Shown here one piece after another: positions 35,539 through 47,841 of a stretch of 64,000 nt of DNA (positions within the stretch are counted from its first letter, which is position 1; each line of letters begins with the position of its first letter). Position numbers and translations under genes: made by a program. The notes below the pieces were generated by a model. It was not told the DNA's origin, searched no databases, and saw only the letters and a program-made list of their open reading frames with translations. The DNA comes from Balanoglossus misakiensis (lineage: Eukaryota; Hemichordata), in the NCBI GenBank assembly GCA_040954595.2, contig CM082590.2:186001-250000 (forward strand), read 5' to 3'.

Positions 35539-38500
35539 CTCCCAAATAAACAACTATACAAACACACGTTAATCCGAATCCCCGGTCTTTCTGTCTTTAC
35601 TTTAATACAAGAGTATTTGATATTTTGATATCAACAGATACCAACCACCACAGCTGGCGATTTCCAACCTGTACTGGAAGGGCTGGTTGCTTTTACTTGT
35701 TGTTTCAGCATTTAACCCGGCAAACATTGGTAAGTTTCAACTATGGACTCACATTCAATCAAATTCAATGTTCATTGCTAAGACATCATTCTGTAGATAG
35801 TGTCACATCTTGTTTTCAAAATCACAGAAATGATTTGATTTCTCTCTTTCAGGCCACAAAGCATGGGAGGAGTATCCGATGTTGAAGTGTATGATGGAAA
35901 TGTGTATGACAAAGTGAGTGCCTTATTATGTATATGGAACTTTGAGGGTGTCAGGGATTGTACTCAAAGAACTTGACTTAGAATTCAGTATAAATACATG
36001 TAGACGTGTCCCTGTCTGTATACAGACAAGACTTCACTTGTCATATCATTTGCATTTATCCCTTTATTGATTTAGCTTGCCAAAATGGAGAAACAAGATA
36101 TCTTGGAGTTTGAAAGTCATTTGGCAGCAGCCTCCACTCATATGCATATTGATGAGAGCACTAGTTTGTTGCTGGCTCAGTTAACAGGAATGGATCCACA
36201 GTAAGTTTGACTTTTTATTCAGTCAACATGCGCCCAGATAAACGATTTCACGTCTAGAAATTGGAACCTAGCACATCATAAGACCTAATTCTGTATTCTG
36301 TGGATTTTTGGACTACAGCTGGAAATTCTTGAGCGATCGCAATCTGAACATACTGAAAAGCGTACAATCCGTTGGCTATACAATTTTAACGCTGTACTGC
36401 AGTAGTGGGCCGATGATGTGATTTTAATCTACGAGTTTCAAGTCTTGTGAAATAATGTGGCCTCACATATCTATAACCCAACAAAATTGCATCTGATTTT
36501 GATATTACATGACGCTCTGTTGAGATAGTCCACTGATTCAGCACATTCTCAAAAATAGTTCTGGGCACACAGTGAAAATCTGTTTCTGTATTTTCACCAG
36601 TGAAAATACAAGCTCATATCTTCACCGTTAGAACAATAGCACAGTGGCAAATGCAGGCGTTGCATGTATGATAAATTGACAGTCTTAGGACCATCAAAAG
36701 AGCATTTATGCACAGGGACTGTTTTGAAAGCAATGGTTCAAACAGACTTTAAAAATAAGTACCAACACATGAACACAGCTGGAATATACTGGGTTTCCAA
36801 ACCCCCATTGTGGCAACCGGAATGTCTGATACCTGTCCTTGATTTCTTCCTCACAGTGGTGTTGCAAGAAGACTGCCCTCACAGGTCATGGAACAGTTGA
36901 AGAATCTCAACCAAACCTTGAAGATCGGTCATTTGCTGTGCAGAAGCTGAGGACCAGACTTCCTCCTGGATGTCATCCAACGTCAGGTAAAAATGTCAGC
37001 TTACAGCTGTTGAAAGCCAAAGACTCAAATTGAGCATTGTGGCTTTTTAGGTCCCATTGGGACCTTATAGGATTGGTTGCATCTGTATCTATCTATGTAT
37101 GGATGTATGTCTGTCCGTCCGTCCACATCAAAAACGTGAAAACCACTGTGCATATCACCTCAATATTTTTATTTTGAGTCAACTGACCAATATTCAAATG
37201 TTGACAGAAATATTTTCCGATTACCAACTTCCTGAGATAGAAAATCACTCAAGTTTACAGACGTACATAATAAACGATATGCAGCCTTTAAATCCTATCA
37301 TTCGGTATTTTGAGAAATTACAAAATAAAAGTTGATCCAACAATTTTAGAATGGGTGCAATATCGTGTCTACAAACATTACGTCCAATCCAAATGTTCAG
37401 CAAATTTTGCATTTGACACATTCAAAATAGTGGACTGCCTTTGCTTCCTTCCATATTTTATGCACAGCGTATAATCAGACTTTAGTTTTGTCCTGTCTTT
37501 TCACCCATTATTTGTTCTCTTTTCCTGATCTCCGACAGAGACTATGGTTGCCACCATCTTGTCCGTTGTTAGGACAGCATACTGCCTTATGGCACTGACT
37601 ATATACAATTATTGTAACCATAGTCTCTGGTTTGGCACATGGTAAATTTTATCAAAATTATTGCTGCGGGCCCTACATTTCCTTTGCAAAAGAATTAAAA
37701 CTGCATTGTATAGCAAACGAAAATTCTGTAACTTCCCAAATCCTGATCTCAGGGTTTCAACATTTCTTGGAATTTCTTGAGTTTGTAAAATTTGCTGGAA
37801 AGTACTTGATTGTCCTACAAAATTGAAATTTGTCCTACAAAATTGAAATTTATCCTACAAAATTGATTTACCACCTGTGCTGTCTTAAAATGTCACTTGT
37901 CATAGAAAGCTTTATCAATTACTTCTGGAGAACAGCATTGCTGATTTTAAAAACTTGAAAACTGGTGAGAAAATTCTTGTAAACTTCTGGAATTTTATGT
38001 TTGTGAACTACTGGTATGTAACTACAATAACAGGTTTCTTTCCTTGGGATCAGCTCACTCCATAACAATATGTTTTTGTTTTGTTTTTTTACATCAGAAA
38101 CTGAAGTCTTACAGACTTTCCATGAACAGGTTTCTGTCATTCAAAGAGTTTCTGTTTGGTGGCTGCACACCATAGTACCAACAATGTTTAAAGTCAACAC
38201 CAGCGACTACGTACGCAGGTAACAATTCAAGTTTGAGTTCAAAGCACTTGGAAAACATGGTTTGGTTGTACGTTGGTGAAGTTTCAAAGGCCGAGGATTG
38301 TCTTATGCACATGTGCCTAATTTCGTGTATACAAACATTGCATCCAATCCATATGTTCTTCAAATTTTGCATTCAAAATGTGGACTGCCTTCGCTTCCTT
38401 CCATAATTCATGCACACCGTACAAGTAGACTTAAGTTTTGTCCCTTCTTTTCACCCAATTTGCTGTCTTTTCCCGATCTCTGACATAGAATATGTCGCCG

Positions 38501-38989
38501 CCATCTTGTCTGTTGTTAGGACAGCACACTGCCTTGTGGCATTGACTGTGTACATTTTTTGTAATCAGAGTCTCTGGTTCGGCACATGTGCATTAGATGA
38601 TTGTCGCCCTTTAAACCCCGGTGAGGGGTATAAAAGACCCCCCAAATCAGTGGCGAACCTTAATGCCATTTGACTGACAACAGACAACACCAACGATCTT
38701 GGCTCTATGAAAATCGGCCCAAACAGGTCCAAGCATAAAGAATTACACCACACAACGACAGAAGTTGGCTTTATAAACACACACAGCATAAAGTTATCGA
38801 CGAAAAATACACGAGCTTTTGAAACAACGATGATTTTGGGAGAAATCTGGTTTCAGTGCTTTTCAGAAGCGTCCCTGGGAAACAATAACCACGCCATTCA
38901 AACAGCTGTCAATCGCATAGAGGTGTAAAGTGTTCAATTATTTTCTATGTACATGAGATCAATTACACAGTCATTATGCACGACGACCA
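35539..38989 (+). pseudogene. INTS1: Array unit U10: INTS1 exon cluster copy
   Basis: Exons A 35654-35729, B 35853-35913, C 36076-36200, D 36857-36986 (TGA at 36948-36950), Y 37906-37964, Z 38098-38218. Exons are at consensus. Its intronic markers (GGGTTTCC before exon D, GTGTCTAC after it) are those of U3, U4 and U7, not those of the flanking units U9 and U11. Confidence 0.9.
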
Positions 38990-40441
38990 CTCCCAAATAA
39001 ACAACTATACAAACACACGTTAATCCGAATCCCCGGTCTTTCTGTCTTTACTTTAATACAAGAGTATTTGATATTTTGATATCAACAGATACCAACCACC
39101 ACAGCTGGCGATTTCCAACCTGTACTGGAAGGGCTGGTTGCTTTTACTTGTTGTTTCAGCATTTAACCCGGCAAACATTGGTAAGTTTCAACTATGGACT
39201 CACATTCAATCAAATTCAATGTTCATTGCTAAGACATCATTCTGTAGATAGTGTCACATCTTGTTTTCAAAATCACAGAAATGATTTGATTTCTCTCTTT
39301 CAGGCCACAAAGCATGGGAGGAGTATCCGATGTTGAAGTGTATGATGGAAATGTGTATGACAAAGTGAGTGCCTTATTATGTATATGGAACTTTGAGGGT
39401 GTCAGGGATTGTACTCAAAGAACTTGACTTAGAATTCAGTATAAATACATGTAGACGTGTCCCTGTCTGTATACAGACAAGACTTCACTTGTCATATCAT
39501 TTGCATTTATCCCTTTATTGATTTAGCTTGCCAAAATGGAGAAACAAGATATCTTGGAGTTTGAAAGTCATTTGGCAGCAGCCTCCACTCATATGCATAT
39601 TGATGAGAGCACTAGTTTGTTGCTGGCTCAGTTAACAGGAATGGATCCACAGTAAGTTTGACTTTTTATTCAGTCAACATGCGCCCAGATAAACGATTTC
39701 ACGTCTAGAAATTGGAACCTAGCACATCATAAGACCTAATTCTGTATTCTGTGGATTTTTGGACTACAGCTGGAAATTCTTGAGCGATCGCAATCTGAAC
39801 ATACTGAAAAGCGTACAATCCGTTGGCTATACAATTTTAACGCTGTACTGCAGTAGTGGGCCGATGATGTGATTTTAATCTACGAGTTTCAAGTCTTGTG
39901 AAATAATGTGGCCTCACATATCTATAACCCAACAAAATTGCATCTGATTTTGATATTACATGACGCTCTGTTGAGATAGTCCACTGATTCAGCACATTCT
40001 CAAAAATAGTTCTGGGCACACAGTGAAAATCTGTTTCTGTATTTTCACCAGTGAAAATACAAGCTCATATCTTCACCGTTAGAACAATAGCACAGTGGCA
40101 AATGCAGGCGTTGCATGTATGATAAATTGACCGTCTTAGGACCATCAAAAGAGCATTTACACTGAAAATCGTCGCACCTGCAACGACCCATCGACTGAGC
40201 CGTTGATTTTATTTATCGACGCACTCGATTGTTATCAGGCTGACTGAATGGGCATGTAACAGAATTTGCAACATTGTTGTGTTGAAGCAGACGCAGAGTC
40301 TCGGATTACATTACAGAGTGAATATACGACCGAGACACTTGATGAAATCAAAAGTTCAAACTTTGTAATGAATAAAGAACACGGTAAAAGTTGTGCGTGT
40401 TTTTTCCATTATTTTAAATGAAAGACATACTAGTATATTCA

Positions 40442-40729
40442 TCATGCATGATTCACTAAGAAACATTTATTCCACTGAAACACACCAAGCGATCGAAAGA
40501 TAAAATACAAAGGACATGAGTAGAGGTCAGTCAGACGTTTGTGAGTTCCGCTGACCCGATTCTTGAACTTCGAAAAGTCATCTTCCGTGAAAAACTTCAG
40601 CGAAGTCGTTGAAATGAAGTCCTGCTCTTCAAAATCGGATCGATACTTCAGTAGAGTTGGGCTTATGGAAACCAGAAATCTCTCGACCGTTGACATGTTA
40701 CTTGGAGACTTTGATTCCATGTTTATCAT
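40442..40729 (-). CDS. SAM-domain-like small protein of the transposon (copy 2)
   Basis: Same 95-residue frame as the copy-1 ORF at 31589-31876, with the acidic FFTEDDF loop and the VSGTHKRL helix; no differences were noticed. It points away from the paired-domain ORF and ends in the left TIR. Confidence 0.48.
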   Translation of the reverse strand: MINMESKSPSNMSTVERFLVSISPTLLKYRSDFEEQDFISTTSLKFFTEDDFSKFKNRVSGTHKRLTDLYSCPLYFIFRSLGVFQWNKCFLVNHA

Positions 40730-41066
40730 AGACAGATATTTACTGATGTCTTCCACACACGCACGTGTCTCACGCAGTGAAACTGTCGGGCGGAAGGATC
40801 AACAAATTAGGGGGGGGTCGTGTATGAACTCAGAACGAGAACAAAACTTTTCCACATCACAATCAATTTTGTAAAACGTTACCTGTCAAAAATATTCCAA
40901 TTATACAATTTAATGTCATCTTAATTACCAATGTACTCAGTATGGTTATTTTTAATGGAAGTTTGAGCAAAGTCATCAAAATGTAAGTTGGTATGTTCCG
41001 GCCTAACCAATAGGGAACATTCCCGCCTTGTCCACAACCTTATATTTGATTAATATCGTAAGAAAT

Positions 41067-41543
41067 ATGGAAGTGAGCCGGAGCGGACGCTCGTTTTCTC
41101 GCGGAAAACCACTCTCAAGTGACTTGCGTTCATTGATCAGAAATGAAATGGTGACACTCGGAGCAAATCAGAGGACCGGGTATTTTCCAGTTGGTTGTTT
41201 GAAAAAAGTAGCGGACAGGTTCAGAGTGAACAAATCGACAGTGAGTCGGTTTTGGAAACACTACTGTGAAACCGGTGAAATCGATCCACCCACTCCTCGT
41301 GGATCAACCCAGCAGAGCAAGCTCACCGATCCTGATCTGGAATTTATCGAGATGTTGAAAAGGGAAAGACCTTCCATTACGTACCAGGAAATAGTGGACC
41401 AACTGATGCAATACGGCACGGTTAACTCGGTCAGCGTTAGTACCGTGGGTAGAGCTGTTCGTAATGAACTAACTGGCGGTCCGTGGACATTTACCAGAAT
41501 GTCTGTCATCAATCAACATCGTTTGACCGAAGAGTGCGAATGA
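41067..41543 (+). CDS. Truncated Tc1/mariner-type transposase, paired domain only (copy 2)
   Basis: 158 residues, identical in reading to the copy-1 ORF at 32215-32691, with PAI-like and RED-like halves and no DDE/D core. The ORF is uninterrupted in both copies, but as the copies arose by recent unit duplication this is not evidence of selection. Confidence 0.73.
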   Translation: MEVSRSGRSFSRGKPLSSDLRSLIRNEMVTLGANQRTGYFPVGCLKKVADRFRVNKSTVSRFWKHYCETGEIDPPTPRGSTQQSKLTDPDLEFIEMLKRERPSITYQEIVDQLMQYGTVNSVSVSTVGRAVRNELTGGPWTFTRMSVINQHRLTEECE

Positions 41544-44390
41544 TCACCCCAAACGATACGCACGGGTATTATGCTGCAACTGGTTATATACAAGTACCGC
41601 AACTTTGAGTTTTCACCCATGTCGAGTTTTGATCAAACGGACAACTTCAATGTTAGAATCTACCGGAGTCTTGCATCACCTAACCCTGCGTACAGGTCTG
41701 TGTGTAACGCCGGGAACACACAGACCTGTACGCTGGGTTATGCATCACCATGTGCTGTGTATTTTTTCTTTCGATCGCTTGGTGTGTTTCAGTGGAATAA
41801 ATGTTTCTTAGTGAATCATGCATGATGAATATACTAGTATGTCTTTCATTTAAAATAATGGAAAAAACACGCACAACTTTTACCGTGTTCTTTATTCATT
41901 ACAAAGTTTGAACTTTTGATTTCATCAAGTGTCTCGGTCGTATATTCACTCTGTAATGTAATCCGAGACTCTGCGTCTGCTTCAACACAACAATGTTGCA
42001 AATTCTGTTACATGCCCATTCAGTCAGCCTGATAACAATCGAGTGCGTCGATAAATAAAATCAACGGCTCAGTCGATGGGTCGTTGCAGGTGCGACGATT
42101 TTCAGTGTATGCACAGGGACTGTTTTGAAAGCAATGGTTCAAACAGACTTTAAAAATAAGTACCAACACATGAACACAGCTGGAATATACTGGGTTTCCA
42201 AACCCCCATTGTGGCAACCGGAATGTCTGATACCTGTCCTTGATTTCTTCCTCACAGTGGTGTTGCAAGAAGACTGCCCTCACAGGTCATGGAACAGTTG
42301 AAGAATCTCAACCAAACCTTGAAGATCGGTCATTTGCTGTGCAGAAGCTGAGGACCAGACTTCCTCCTGGATGTCATCCAACGTCAGGTAAAAATGTCAG
42401 CTTACAGCTGTTGAAAGCCAAAGACTCAAATTGAGCATTGTGGCTTTTTAGGTCCCATTGGGACCTTATAGGATTGGTTGCATCTGTATCTATCTATGTA
42501 TGGATGTATGTCTGTCCGTCCGTCCACATCAAAAACGTGAAAACCACTGTGCATATCACCTCAATATTTTTATTTTGAGTCAACTGACCAATATTCAAAT
42601 GTTGACAGAAATATTTTCCGATTACCAACTTCCTGAGATAGAAAATCACTCAAGTTTACAGACGTACATAATAAATGATATGCAGCCTTTAAATCCTATC
42701 ATTCGGTATTTTGAGAAATTACAAAATAAAAGTTGATCCAACAATTTTAGAATGGGTGCAATATCGTGTGTACAAACATTACGTCCAATCCAAATGTTCA
42801 GCAAATTTTGCATTTGACACATTCAAAATAGTGGACTGCCTTTGCTTCCTTCCATATTTTATGCACAGCGTATAATCAGACTTTAGTTTTGTCCTGTCTT
42901 TTCACCCATTATTTGTTCTCTTTTCCTGATCTCCGACAGAGACTATGGTTGCCACCATCTTGTCCGTTGTTAGGACAGCATACTGCCTTATGGCACTGAC
43001 TATATACAATTATTGTAACCATAGTCTCTGGTTTGGCACATGGTAAATTTTATCAAAATTATTGCTGCGGGCCCTACATTTCCTTTGCAAAAGAATTAAA
43101 ACTGCATTGTATAGCAAACGAAAATTCTGTAACTTCCCAAATCCTGATCTCAGGGTTTCAACATTTCTTGGAATTTCTTGAGTTTGTAAAATTTGCTGGA
43201 AAGTACTTGATTGTCCTACAAAATTGAAATTTGTCCTACAAAATTGAAATTTATCCTACAAAATTGATTTACCACCTGTGCTGTCTTAAAATGTCACTTG
43301 TCATAGAAAGCTTTATCAATTACTTCTGGAGAACAGCATTGCTGATTTTAAAAACTTGAAAACTGGTGAGAAAATTCTTGTAAACTTCTGGAATTTTATG
43401 TTTGTGAACTACTGGTATGTAACTACAATAACAGGTTTCTTTCCTTGGGATCAGCTCACTCCATAACAATATGTTTTTGTTTTGTTTTTTTACATCAGAA
43501 ACTGAAGTCTTACAGACTTTCCATGAACAGGTTTCTGTCATTCAAAGAGTTTCTGTTTGGTGGCTGCACACCATAGTACCAACAATGTTTAAAGTCAACA
43601 CCAGCGACTACGTACGCAGGTAACAATTCAAGTTTGAGTTCAAAGCACTTGGAAAACATGGTTTGGTTGTACGTTGGTGAAGTTTCAAAGGCCGAGGATT
43701 GTCTTATGCACATGTGCCTAATTTCGTGTATACAAACATTGCATCCAATCCATATGTTCTTCAAATTTTGCATTCAAAATGTGGACTGCCTTCGCTTCCT
43801 TCCATAATTCATGCACACCGTACAAGTAGACTTAAGTTTTGTCCCTTCTTTTCACCCAATTTGCTGTCTTTTCCCGATCTCTGACATAGAATATGTCGCC
43901 GCCATCTTGTCTGTTGTTAGGACAGCACACTGCCTTGTGGCATTGACTGTGTACATTTTTTGTAATCAGAGTCTCTGGTTCGGCACATGTGCATTAGATG
44001 ATTGTCGCCCTTTAAACCCCGGTGAGGGGTATAAAAGACCCCCCAAATCAGTGGCGAACCTTAATGCCATTTGACTGACAACAGACAACACCAACGATCT
44101 AGGCTCTATGAAAATCGGCCCAAACAGGTCCAAGCATAAAGAATTACACCACACAACGACAGAAGTTGGCTTTATACACACACACAGCATAAAGTTATCG
44201 ACGAAAAATACACGAGCTTTTGAAACAACGATGATTTTGGGAGAAATCTGGTTTCAGTGCTTTTCAGAAGCGTCCCTGGGAAACAATAACCACGCCATTC
44301 AAACAGCTGTCAATCGCATAGAGGTGTAAAGTGTTCAATTATTTTCTATGTACATGAGATCAATTACACAGTCATTATGCACGACGACCA

Positions 44391-47300
44391 CTCCCAAATA
44401 AACAACTATACAAACACACGTTAATCCGAATCCCCGGTCTTTCTGTCTTTACTTTAATACAAGAGTATTTGATATTTTGATATCAACAGATACCAACCAC
44501 CACAGCTGGCGATTTCCAACCTGTACTGGAAGGGCTGGTTGCTTTTACTTGTTGTTTCAGCATTTAACCCGGCAAACATTGGTAAGTTTCAACTATGGAC
44601 TCACATTCAATCAAATTCAATGTTCATTGCTAAGACATCATTCTGTAGATAGTGTCACATCTTGTTTTCAAAATCACAGAAATGATTTGATTTCTCTCTT
44701 TCAGGCCACAAAGCATGGGAGGAGTATCCGATGTTGAAGTGTATGATGGAAATGTGTATGACAAAGTGAGTGCCTTATTATGTATATGGAACTTTGAGGG
44801 TGTCAGGGATTGTACTCAAAGAACTTGACTTAGAATTCAGTATAAATACATGTAGACGTGTCCCTGTCTGTATACAGACAAGACTTCACTTGTCATATCA
44901 TTTGCATTTATCCCTTTATTGATTTAGCTTGCCAAAATGGAGAAACAAGATATCTTGGAGTTTGAAAGTCATTTGGCAGCAGCCTCCACTCATATGCATA
45001 TTGATGAGAGCACTAGTTTGTTGCTGGCTCAGTTAACAGGAATGGATCCACAGTAAGTTTGACTTTTTATTCAGTCAACATGCGCCCAGATAAACGATTT
45101 CACGTCTAGAAATTGGAACCTAGCACATCATAAGACCTAATTCTGTATTCTGTGGATTTTTGGACTACAGCTGGAAATTCTTGAGCGATCGCAATCTGAA
45201 CATACTGAAAAGCGTACAATCCGTTGGCTATACAATTTTAACGCTGTACTGCAGTAGTGGGCCGATGATGTGATTTTAATCTACGAGTTTCAAGTCTTGT
45301 GAAATAATGTGGCCTCACATATCTATAACCCAACAAAATTGCATCTGATTTTGATATTACATGACGCTCTGTTGAGATAGTCCACTGATTCAGCACATTC
45401 TCAAAAATAGTTCTGGGCACACAGTGAAAATCTGTTTCTGTATTTTCACCAGTGAAAATACAAGCTCATATCTTCACCGTTAGAACAATAGCACAGTGGC
45501 AAATGCAGGCGTTGCATGTATGATAAATTGACAGTCTTAGGACCATCAAAAGAGCATTTATGCACAGGGACTGTTTAGAAAGCAATGGTTCAAACAGACT
45601 TTAAAAATCAGTACCAACACATGAACACAGCTGGAATATACTGGGTTTTCAAACCCCCATTGTGGCAACCGGAATGTCTGATACCTGTCCTTGATTTCTT
45701 CCTCACAGTGGTGTTGCAAGAAGACTGCCCTCACATGTCATGGAACAGTTGAAGAATCTCAACCAAACCTTGAAGATCGGTCATTTGCTGTGCAGAAGCT
45801 GAGGACCAGACTTCCTCCTGGATGTCATCCAACGTCAGGTAAAAATGTCAGCTTACAGCTGTTGAAAGCCAAAGACTCAAATTGAGCATTGTGGCTTTTT
45901 AGGTCCCATTGGGACCTTATAGGATTGGTTGCATCTGTATCTATCTATGTATGGATGTATGTCTGTCCGTCCGTCCACATCAAAAACGTGAAAACCACTG
46001 TGCATATCACCTCAATATTTTTATTTTGAGTCAACTGACCAATATTCAAATGTTGACAGAAATATTTTCCGATTACCAACTTCCTGAGATAGAAAATCAC
46101 TCAAGTTTACAGACGTACATAATAAACGATATGCAGCCTTTAAATCCTATCATTCGGTATTTTGAGAAATTACAAAATAAAAGTTGATCCAACAATTTTA
46201 GAATGGGTGCAATATCGTGTGTACAAACATTACGTCCAATCCAAATGTTCAGCAAATTTTGAATTTGACACATTCAAAATAGTGGACTGCCTTTGCTTCC
46301 TTCCATATTTTATGCACAGCGTATAATCAGACTTTAGTTTTGTCCTGTCTTTTCACCCATTATTTGTTCTCTTTTCCTGATCTCCGACAGAGACTATGGT
46401 TGCCACCATCTTGTCCGTTGTTAGGACAGCATACTGCCTTATGGCACTGACTATATACAATTATTGTAACCATAGTCTCTGGTTTGGCACATGGTAAATT
46501 TTATCAAAATTATTGCTGCGGGCCCTACATTTCCTTTGCAAAAGAATTAAAACTGCATTGTATAGCAAACGAAAATTCTGTAACTTCCCAAATCCTGATC
46601 TCAGGGTTTCAACATTTCTTGGAATTTCTTGAGTTTGTAAAATTTGCTGGAAAGTACTTGATTGTCCTACAAAATTGAAATTTGTCCTACAAAATTGAAA
46701 TTTATCCTACAAAATTGATTTACCACCTGTGCTGTCTTAAAATGTCACTTGTCATAGAAAGCTTTATCAATTACTTCTGGAGAACAGCATTGCTGATTTT
46801 AAAAACTTGAAAACTGGTGAGAAAATTCTTGTAAACTTCTGGAATTTTATGTTTGTGAACTACTGGTATGTAACTACAATAACAGGTTTCTTTCCTTGGG
46901 ATCAGCTCACTCCATAACAATATGTTTTTGTTTTGTTTTTTTACATCAGAAACTGAAGTCTTACAGACTTTCCATGAACAGGTTTCTGTCATTCAAAGAG
47001 TTTCTGTTTGGTGGCTGCACACCATAGTACCAACAATGTTTAAAGTCAACACCAGCGACTACGTACGCAGGTAACAATTCAAGTTTGAGTTCAAAGCACT
47101 TGGAAAACATGGTTTGGTTGTACGTTGGTGAAGTTTCAAAGGCCGAGGATTGTCTTATGCACATGTGCCTAATTTCGTGTATACAAACATTGCATCCAAT
47201 CCATATGTTCTTCAAATTTTGCATTCAAAATGTGGACTGCCTTCGCTTCCTTCCATAATTCATGCACACCGTACAATTAGACTTAAGTTTTGTCCCTTCT

Positions 47301-47841
47301 TTTCACCCAATTTGCTGTCTTTTCCCGATCTCTGACATAGAATATGTCGCCGCCATCTTGTCTGTTGTTAGGACAGCACACTGCCTTGTGGCATTGACTG
47401 TGTACATTTTTTGTAATCAGAGTCTCTGGTTCGGCACATGTGCATTAGATGATTGTCGCCCTTTAAACCCCGGTGAGGGGTATAAAAGACCCCCCAAATC
47501 AGTGGCGAACCTTAATGCCATTTGACTGACAACAGACAACACCAACGATCTTGGCTCTATGAAAATCGGCCCAAACAGGTCCAAGCATAAAGAATTACAC
47601 CACACAACGACAGAAGTTGGCTTTATAAACACACACAGCATAAAGTTATCGACGAAAAATACACGAGCTTTTGAAACAACGATGATTTTGGGAAAAATCT
47701 GGTTTCAGTGCTTTTCAGAAGCGTCCCTGGGAAACAATAACCACGCCATTCAAACAGCTGTCAATCGCATAGAGGTGTAAAGTGTTCAATTATTTTCTAT
47801 GTACATGAGATCAATTACACAGTCATTATGCACGACGACCA
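44391..47841 (+). pseudogene. INTS1: Array unit U12: INTS1 exon cluster copy
   Basis: Exons A 44506-44581, B 44705-44765, C 44928-45052, D 45709-45838 (TGA at 45800-45802), Y 46758-46816, Z 46950-47070. Exon D has Q to H (CAG to CAT near 45735). It is one of the more mutated units, with extra private changes near 45576, 45609, 46261 and 47277. A GGGAAAAATC variant near 47692 changes E to K in the small cassette ORF. Confidence 0.9.

Larger units (their letters stand above)
40160..42107. mobile_element. Long-TIR Tc1/mariner-like element, copy 2 (duplicated with its array unit)
   Basis: 1,948 bp flanked by TA at 40158-40159 and 42108-42109, the same site and orientation as in U9. Differences from copy 1 are few: a shorter poly-G tract near 40810, TTTTTTC for TTTTATC near 41762 in the right TIR, and TCTGTAATG for TCTGTATTG near 41951. 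Identity of site, orientation and flanking marker shows that it arrived by duplication or conversion of an array unit, not by a second transposition. Confidence 0.88.
38990..44390 (+). pseudogene. INTS1: Array unit U11: INTS1 exon cluster copy with the same transposon as U9
   Basis: Exons A 39105-39180, B 39304-39364, C 39527-39651, D 42258-42387 (TGA at 42349-42351), Y 43307-43365, Z 43499-43619. The transposon at 40160-42107 interrupts the C-D intron at exactly the base used in U9. Private intronic changes include AAATGATATG near 42674 and a TATACACACAC variant near 44172. Exons show no noticed change. Confidence 0.9.
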
